Assembly (NCBI GenBank): GCA_043806395.1
Contig: JAZDHC010000062.1
Location: forward strand, 1 to 11,873
Origin: CG2-30-40-21 sp043806395
GTDB lineage: Bacteria; UBA9089; CG2-30-40-21
Length of the DNA stretch: 11,873 nt
Direction of reading: 5' to 3'
Notes under the pieces: model-generated
Databases searched by the model: none
What the model saw: the letters and a program-made list of their open reading frames with translations, nothing else
What the model was told of the DNA's origin: nothing
Position numbers and translations under genes: made by a program
Shown: one piece after another, positions 7,380 to 11,873 of the stretch
Numbering within the stretch: position 1 is the first letter of the stretch
How the letters are laid out: the number at the start of each line of letters is the position of its first letter

Positions 7380-7407
7380 TAAGCATTCAGCTATCAGCGT
7401 TTAGCAC
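7380..7407. repeat. Iterated TCAGC-type heptamer repeat
   Basis: Four consecutive degenerate heptamers, TAAGCAT TCAGCTA TCAGCGT TTAGCAC, begin 10 nt after the gspK stop. The pattern T(C/A/T)AGCNN repeats at period 7. I recall similar AGCTATCAGC iterated sequences as dispersed intergenic repeats in other genomes, not checked here. It abuts the 5' edge of the RAYT remnant and may mark its truncation point. Confidence 0.5.
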
Positions 7408-7600
7408 TGGGGGAAATTTCTGATGAGTGAATTAAGCAAGGATGTGGTTGATGATATATGTCGTCACACTCACACAGGTAGACCACTTGGCAGTGAGGAA
7501 TTTATAATACAGAGGAGAGAACATGTTAGGTCGTGTATTTTGTCCACTAAAGCGAGGACCGAAATGTCCGTGGAAGAAAAAAGAGATTGGAAAAATTTAG
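7405..7600 (+). pseudogene. RAYT (REP-associated tyrosine transposase) C-terminal remnant, frameshifted
   Basis: Reading from 7405, the frame encodes HWGKFLMSELSKDVVDDI followed by CRHTHTGRPLGSEEFII; the HTxTGRPLGSEEF signature is typical of the C-terminal part of Y1-type RAYT transposases. At about 7510 the sense shifts by one base: the frame starting at 7511 continues RGENMLGRVFCPLKRGPKCP and WKKKEIGKI to a TAG at 7598-7600, the usual basic RAYT tail. So the gene has lost its N-terminal catalytic HUH/Tyr region and has a +1 frameshift, and cannot be active. An uninterrupted 94-codon frame at 7423-7707 runs through the frameshift and the direct repeats and is probably not a real protein. RAYTs mobilise or maintain REP-type palindromes, relevant to the several palindromic repeats in this window. 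Confidence 0.75.
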
Positions 7601-7694
7601 TATTGTGTCCCCGAAATTATCGGGAAAAATTTAGTATTGTGTCCCCGAAATTATGTAGTATTGTGTCCCCGAAATTATGTGTCCCCGAAATTAT
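7589..7694. repeat. Four nested, progressively shorter direct repeats (GTGTCCCCGAAATTAT core)
   Basis: Copies 1 (7589-7620) and 2 (7623-7654) are identical over 32 nt, starting GGAAAAATTTAG and ending in the 16-nt core. Copy 3 (7656-7678) keeps the last 23 nt, and copy 4 (7679-7694) only the 16-nt core. All end in GAAATTAT and lose bases only from the 5' side. Copy 1 also forms a hairpin, CCCGA (7610-7614) with TCGGG (7620-7624). The array starts at the RAYT stop codon. The spacing is too short and irregular for a CRISPR. Confidence 0.85.
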
Positions 7695-7703
7695 GAAAAG
7701 TGA

Positions 7704-7732
7704 TTGACAAACATGATTAACTCTGGTATACT
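7704..7732 (+). promoter_or_regulatory. Extended -10 sigma-70 promoter for the toxin-antitoxin pair
   Basis: TTGACA (7704-7709), a 17-nt spacer, then TATACT (7727-7732), with the extended -10 TGG directly before it (7724-7726). It begins 10 nt past the last direct repeat. The expected transcription start near 7739 leaves about 124 nt of leader before the antitoxin ATG. Such operons are usually autorepressed by the antitoxin or complex, but I see no clear operator palindrome. Confidence 0.75.
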
Positions 7733-7800
7733 TATCAAATAATTGGGAATAAATAGGGACATCGTTCTATAAAAGCATAGCCAATCAGTGCAGTGAATAG

Positions 7801-7866
7801 ATGGATAAACCGTCCGTTACACTTTATCATTGGACAAAATTAGTAAAAGGAGAGATATTTCTATGA
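7801..7866 (+). other. Possible 21-codon leader ORF overlapping the antitoxin start (ATGA)
   Basis: ATG 7801 opens a 21-codon frame (MDKPSVTLYHWTKL...) whose TGA (7864-7866) overlaps the antitoxin ATG (7863-7865) in an ATGA junction, an arrangement typical of translational coupling. Its upstream sequence, CAGTGAATAG, is a poor ribosome site, and no family is recognisable. It may be chance. Confidence 0.2.
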
Positions 7867-8096
7867 GTACAGCAACCATGGAATTAACGGAAAAGGTCTT
7901 AATCCTACCAATGGATGAAAGAGTAATCTTGGCCCAATACATATGGGATAGTGTGGAACATTTCGTTGATCCATGGATTGAAAAGGCATGGCTGGATGAA
8001 ACAGAAAGGAGATGGCAAGAAATTGAGCAAGGGAGGGTAGAATGTGTGCCAGCCGAAGAAGTAATGAAAAAAGCAAGAGTCAGCCTGAGAAAATAA
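7863..8096 (+). CDS. Addiction-module antitoxin (Unstab_antitox / TIGR02574-type)
   Basis: A 77-residue acidic-helical protein. The N-terminal half (LTEKVLILPMDERVILAQYIWDS) and the C-terminal AWLDETERRWQEIEQGRV segment plus VPAEEVMKKAR match the 'putative addiction module component' antitoxin family, which pairs with ParE/RelE toxins. The C-terminal region typically wraps the toxin. ATG 7863 with AGGAG at 7848-7852 (10-nt spacing) is preferred over the TTG at 7830, which would add 11 residues ahead of the ribosome site. The toxin gene overlaps its 3' end by 55 nt, so expression is tightly linked. The antitoxin is expected to be labile and to neutralise the toxin; no separate DNA-binding fold such as a ribbon-helix-helix is obvious. 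The pair sits between a transposase scar and the large surface-protein gene, fitting horizontally acquired or plastic DNA. Confidence 0.85.
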   Translation: MSTATMELTEKVLILPMDERVILAQYIWDSVEHFVDPWIEKAWLDETERRWQEIEQGRVECVPAEEVMKKARVSLRK

Positions 8097-8386
8097 TTTT
8101 AGATTATCATCCTGCTGCAATTGATGAGCTTATTGATGGTGCTCAGTTCTATGAATCACAACAAGATAATTTAGGCTACAAATTCCTTGATGCTGTTGAT
8201 GCAGTATTGGAGACTATTCAGAAAAATCCGTTGATCGGAAGTCCAGATATATTTGGAAGACGAAAATACCATGTAAAGAAATTTCCATACCTTCTTATCT
8301 ACAAAATAAATAATAAGTTTATCTATATCCTGGCTGTAGCTCATACCAGTAGAAAACCGGGTTATTGGAAGTCCAGGGATACTTAA
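8042..8386 (+). CDS. ParE/RelE-superfamily toxin
   Basis: A 114-residue protein; residues 19-112 form a ParE-type fold: DYHPAAIDELIDGAQFYESQ (helical hairpin), FLDAVDAVLETIQKNPLIGS, then the strands RRKYHVKKFPYLLIYKI and FIYILAVAHTSRKPGYW. The closing HxxRxPxYWxxR pattern is typical of ParE-like 'plasmid stabilisation' toxins. ParE members poison DNA gyrase, while RelE members cleave mRNA on ribosomes; sequence alone does not decide which, though the C-terminal motif favours ParE. ATG 8042 lies within the antitoxin gene and has GGGAGGG at 8031-8037. The first 17 residues (Ser/Arg/Lys-rich) are extra relative to the core and are encoded by the overlap. It should form a stable complex with the upstream antitoxin. 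No intrinsic terminator is evident after the stop. Confidence 0.85.
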   Translation: MCASRRSNEKSKSQPEKIILDYHPAAIDELIDGAQFYESQQDNLGYKFLDAVDAVLETIQKNPLIGSPDIFGRRKYHVKKFPYLLIYKINNKFIYILAVAHTSRKPGYWKSRDT

Positions 8387-8510
8387 AAGTATGAGAGAAG
8401 AACAGTTTTTGAAATAAATATCGCTGTCCTAATTTTTCACTTTTAATTCAGAGATCGCTGCAAATAGTTTTCAGATTTTATGCGGATTTTCAGAAAAATA
8501 TTAATTTTTC

Positions 8511-8539
8511 TTGACAATTGTTTGATTTTATGGTATTAT
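8511..8539 (+). promoter_or_regulatory. Extended -10 sigma-70 promoter for the poly-G surface-protein gene
   Basis: TTGACA (8511-8516), 17-nt spacer, TATTAT (8534-8539), preceded by TGG (8531-8533) as extended -10. The expected start near 8546 gives about 50 nt of leader to the ATG at 8597, with GGGGAG at 8582-8587 as ribosome site. The rest of 8387-8510 is AT-rich with no gene or terminator that I can support. Confidence 0.8.
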
Positions 8540-8596
8540 ACTGACTGTTGACATTTTGGATGTTTGCCTTGAATGATTTAAGGGGAGATAGGTAAG

Positions 8597-11500
8597 ATGT
8601 GGATTTTTAATAAAATATTCGGGGGGGGGGGTAAGTTATTGCAATACATATAGTTATGACTATTTTTGCTTTTCGCTGACTGGGGTAGTACCTGCTAAAA
8701 GTGCTACCGCTCTATCAATGACAGGATGTTTTCAGCCTTTCAAATTCCTTGCATTTTCTGCATTTTCTATATTTTCTGCTGCTTTTTACTTTCTTGCCAT
8801 GTTGCTTTCTTCTGGTTTGTCTGCTTTTGAGTGCCGAGTTGTTAAATTGTTGGTGTTTATAAGTGTTGTGGGTGTGTGCGTGGGAAGCGTTTCTATGCCT
8901 GCGCCTGCGTGGGGATATGATTTTGAGACGGGGGATGCGATATATAGGGATGGGGTGATCCTTGGGCAGTGGCATGCTGGGATATATTGGTTGTATACTG
9001 GTGGAGACACAGCGAATACTGGAAAGCATTTGGTGCTTAATCAACCAACCCCCAATCCGGCGATTAATATCTTTACTTATTTTTTAGATGAAAATGTGTA
9101 TCAAGGTAATTACACTGTACAGGAATTAAAAGGAAGCTATACAGCTCGGCTTAAAGTCATTCAAACAGCTAAGAATATCATAGATCAAGCTGTTCCAGTT
9201 GCTTATGATTCATTTAATGCTGTAGTATTTAATGGATCTGGCAGGACAGTAAATGATATTGTCAAACTTCGGTGTGATGGCTTTGTTGAATATTGCTACG
9301 AAGCCAATGGGTTTATGGTGTGGAAAAGATGGGCTAATCTTCCAAAGCGGGCAAGCATACTTCAGTATCCAGATGATCATTGTAGCCGTCCATCAAGTAT
9401 TCTCGATGATAGTGAAGAATTGTTGACCCCGACAAATCAAGCCACCCACATATCTCATACCCGCATGTCCCCTGCCACTGGTACACCACCAGCCATAACC
9501 ATGTTATATCATAATTCTACAGATATAACTACTCCTACCTATTGCAACTCTTTCACCTTCATGTCAGTATATGCTACAGATGATGAAAGCGGTGTTAAGG
9601 AAAATAGTTATACTTACAAACAATGCAAATGGCTTGACTCTGGCTTATGGAGTCAATGGGAGACTATTGCTGCCAATAGCACATCATTCATAACAACCTC
9701 TGTCCCAGAGGATGGACTTTATGCCTTCTATGCCACTGTTTACGATAAGGCTGGGAATTTAGGTGAGTCTCCAGTTACTTATGTCCAGATTGACACTCTC
9801 CCCCCTCCTACCCCCATCATCTCCTCCCCCACTCATCCGGACAAATACAAGGTATATGCGAATAAAATTGTAAACTTTCACTGGACTACTCCGCAAGATG
9901 TATCAGGGATTTATGGCTATAGTTATTTAATAGACCAGTCACCTTACACCTTACCGGATGAGATAACAGATATCTCTGGTACTTCTACATCCTTAATAAA
10001 AACCGTAGCTGATGGGAAATGGTATTTTCATCTTAAGGCAAGTGATTATGCCGGTAACTGGAGTAGTGTAGGGCATTATGAAGTTAATGTGAATGCTACA
10101 CTACCCAACATAGGTACTTTAACTGGTATCACCGCCGGCTTAGTCATTGATCGTTCAGGAAGCATGGATGAGGAAAATAAATTACCAAGGGCAATAGAGG
10201 CGGGTTGTTATTTTGTGGATGCCTCAGAACAAGGTGATGAAATAACTATTTCTGCTTTCGATGACCAACCACTTTTAGTAGCGGAATTAACAGAAATTAC
10301 CCAAACAGCCCCTCAAAATAATGCCGTTAAAAACAATCTAAAATCAGCAGTAAACAATATTGCATCAGGGGGCTCGACAAACTTTGGTGCAGGTCTTTCA
10401 ACTGCTTATAATGAGTTGTCCAAATCTACTAAAAACCAAACGATATTCTCCATTCTTATGTCTGATGGCTACCATAATGAAGGCTCTTACGATGATGAGG
10501 TTAATGCTTTCAAAGCCAAAAACTGGCCTATTTACACTATAGGTTTTGGAAAAGGCGATGATGATGAAGATACAGGAGTTGACGAAGATACGCTGAGGCA
10601 GATTGCCTCTGATACAGGTGGCTCTTATTACTACGCTGAATCTATTCCTCTTGCTGGAATATATGCCTTAATTACAGGTAAAGTAAAGAAAGAATCTCTC
10701 TTAAGTGCTCTTGCTGGTTTTATTTCCAATCTTCAAACTATTACTCATTCTTCAGTAATTGACACTAAAATGGAAAGCGGAAAATTTGTTCTTGCATGGT
10801 CAGGAAGTGATATGGATATGGTCTTAATAGCACCAGATGGTAGAGAAATTACCCCTGAGATAGCCGCAACTGATTCTGATATTGAGTATTACAAAGGGGA
10901 TACTTACCTTTATTATACTGTCAAAAATCCCATGTCCGGGCAATGGCGAACAAAAATCAAAGGGACAGATATCCCTACTCCAGAACAGTACAGCTTATCT
11001 ATCTCTGGTGCCTCACCCCTAATCAGTAATATCCCTGGCTTTAAGTCTGCTTATAATTCAGGAGAGACAATTAATATTGCCTTGTTTTTAGACGAACTAA
11101 TCGGTACTCAAACCATTCCCATTAAAGGAGCAATGGTATCAACTCAAATAACAAAACCAGATTCTTCCGTTCACACCTTATCCCTCTATGATGATGGACT
11201 TCATCATGATGGCTTAGCTGATGATGGACTCTATGCTACTGATTATACAAATACAGACTTAGATGGCTTTTATCAAATCAACATCACTGGTAGTGGAACT
11301 TATTTGGGAGGTCATTTTACAAGACAACTTCAAGAAACTATTCAGGTAGGACAGGCAAGCCCTTCAACCCTTTACTATATTAAAGGCTATGCCAAGGATA
11401 ACAAAGGAGTTGGAATAAGTGATGTAAAAATAAATTTATCTACGGACATAATACTTGATTCTTGTACTACCGACCAAAACGGCTATTATGAGTTTATAAG

Positions 11501-11873
11501 TATTGCTTTTGGAACATATACTTTAGCACCATCAAAGGCAGGATATATATTTACACCACCTCAAAAAACCTGTGTCCTTCTTAATTCAAGTCAGGATAGT
11601 CAAGATTTTATTGGGGCACAAGATATTCTCTTTGACCCTGACAATATCTTAATATTCCCTAATCCCTTCAAACCAGGCAGTGGTGAGAAGGTGAATTTCC
11701 AAGGGCTAATGGATAATGCAACCATCCGCATTTACAACCTTGCCGGTGAGCTGGCGTGGGAAAAACAAGGAATTGTTGACGGTAAAACAACATGGGATGG
11801 CAAGAATAATGAGGGTGATTTGGTTGCAAGCGGGACATATATTTATATCATTACTGATGTTAATGGGCACAAG
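8597..11873 (+). CDS. Large secreted protein: permuted papain-like + Ig-like + vWA + FlgD-like domains; out of frame at an 11-G tract; 3' partial
   Basis: The ATG at 8597 has GGGGAG 9 nt upstream and a strong promoter. With 11 G at 8621-8631 it ends at TAG 8651 after 18 codons. One G fewer (or two more) joins it to a frame open without a stop to 11873, about 1,092 codons. As given, the first in-frame ATGs are 8718 and 8799, neither with a ribosome site. In order: signal peptide (about 8838-8912, MPAPAWG end); an LRAT/NlpC-P60-like permuted domain with GDAIY (8931), His in HAGIY (8973) and Cys in RCDGFVEYC (9273); Ig-like modules with DKAGN and DYAGN (about 9480-10100); a vWA domain with MIDAS DRSGS (10149), Thr (10377) and SDG (10464); a beta-sandwich (10750-11010); a segment with DDGLHHDGLADDGLYATD (about 11190-11245); a carboxypeptidase-regulatory-like fold (11376-11600); and a FlgD-like C-terminus (IFPNPFKPG to the end). 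The domain calls are firm for vWA and moderate for the rest. Role inferred: surface adhesion or peptide/lipid amide chemistry. Confidence 0.8.
8621..8631 (+). repeat. Homopolymeric G tract (11 G), likely phase-variable
   Basis: Eleven consecutive G lie nine codons after the start at 8597, in otherwise AT-rich DNA. Length decides the frame: 11 G leads to TAG at 8651, 12 G leads to an immediate TAA after the tract, and 10 or 13 G lead into the long surface-protein frame. This is the geometry of slipped-strand ON/OFF switches. A base-call or assembly error in the homopolymer is the alternative. Confidence 0.8.
8684..8708 (+). repeat. Small hairpin near the N-terminus of the surface-protein gene
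   Basis: GGTAGTAC (8684-8691) pairs with GTGCTACC (8701-8708), including one G-U pair, around a nine-base loop. It lies 10 nt before the in-frame ATG at 8718. No T-run follows. A role is not evident. Confidence 0.4.
8751..8777 (+). repeat. In-frame 9-nt tandem repeat in the hydrophobic N-terminal region
   Basis: GCATTTTCT (8751-8759 and 8760-8768) followed by ATATTTTCT (8769-8777). In the surface-protein frame it reads AFS-AFS-IFS, part of a hydrophobic stretch that comes before the predicted signal peptide. Multiples of nine keep the frame, so length changes here would vary the segment without switching the gene off. Confidence 0.6.

Noticed and set aside
7589..7694. CRISPR array
   Set aside because: Repeats of unequal length are separated by only 0-2 nt; there are no spacers and no cas genes.
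7423..7707. 94-codon frame as a genuine hypothetical protein
   Set aside because: It crosses the RAYT frameshift and then translates the direct repeats (repeated SIVSPKLC), so it is an accidental frame.
7830..7862. TTG 7830 as the antitoxin start
   Set aside because: It would place the AGGAG ribosome site inside the coding region; ATG 7863 is correctly spaced and matches the family length.
8548..8553. Second TTGACA as a -35 box
   Set aside because: No acceptable -10 occurs 16-18 nt downstream (GAATGA at 8571); the TTGACA at 8511 has an ideal partner.
8546..8596. c-di-GMP or other riboswitch in the leader of the surface-protein gene
   Set aside because: Searched by eye because of the HD-GYP gene nearby; the leader is only about 50 nt and shows no GEMM-like core.
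8715..9044. 109-codon open frame on the minus strand
   Set aside because: It lies opposite the signal-peptide and papain-like region of the long + frame, has no ribosome site, and its translation is low-complexity His/Arg/Lys/Ser-rich with no family resemblance.
10360..10542. 60-codon + strand open frame inside the vWA region
   Set aside because: It is an alternative frame within the MIDAS-bearing vWA domain, whose own frame is unbroken across it.

Overview
The window looks like a chromosomal segment from an uncultivated, AT-rich, Gram-negative-type (two-membrane) bacterium. The reasons are a predicted outer-membrane barrel ending in Phe, type II secretion pseudopilin genes (gspJ-gspK), signal peptides, a large secreted multidomain protein with a FlgD-like C-terminal domain, and many palindromic intergenic repeats of the kind common in candidate-phylum genomes. 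All three stop codons are used and genes read in the standard code. I cannot name the phylum from sequence alone. Every convincing gene is on the + strand.

Layout. (1) 1-3858, signalling: a stand-alone receiver protein (209-622), a GAF-HD-GYP c-di-GMP phosphodiesterase (762-1874) and a CHASE2 sensor histidine kinase (1933-3858). Palindromic repeats that include the stop codons separate the first gene from the second and the second from the third. (2) 3847-5842: a strong sigma-70-type promoter inside the 3' end of the kinase gene drives an unusual secreted protein, a FecR domain joined to a predicted outer-membrane beta-barrel, ending at a hairpin/T-run terminator. (3) 5950-7369: overlapping gspJ and gspK pseudopilin genes. 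(4) 7370-7700: a repeat-rich scar with iterated TCAGC heptamers, a frameshifted C-terminal remnant of a REP-associated tyrosine transposase (RAYT), and four progressively shorter direct repeats. (5) 7704-8386: a promoter and an addiction-module antitoxin/ParE-type toxin pair. (6) 8511-window end: a strong extended -10 promoter, then a gene whose well-placed start codon is separated from a reading frame of more than 3.2 kb by an 11-G homopolymer that puts it out of frame. The frame encodes a secreted protein with a permuted papain-like (LRAT/NlpC-P60-like) domain, Ig-like modules, a von Willebrand A domain with an intact MIDAS, a carboxypeptidase-regulatory-like module and a FlgD-like C-terminus. 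It runs off the window.

How the genes may work together (inference): the first three genes have separate phosphotransfer and c-di-GMP parts, with CHASE2 sensing the periplasm. The FecR-barrel protein next door may be its envelope partner or target. The T2SS pseudopilins and the large adhesin-like protein add to a theme of cell-surface remodelling. The most interesting signals are the likely G-tract ON/OFF switch of the surface protein, the unusual domain combinations of that protein and of the FecR-barrel, and several palindromic repeat families lying beside a decayed RAYT gene.
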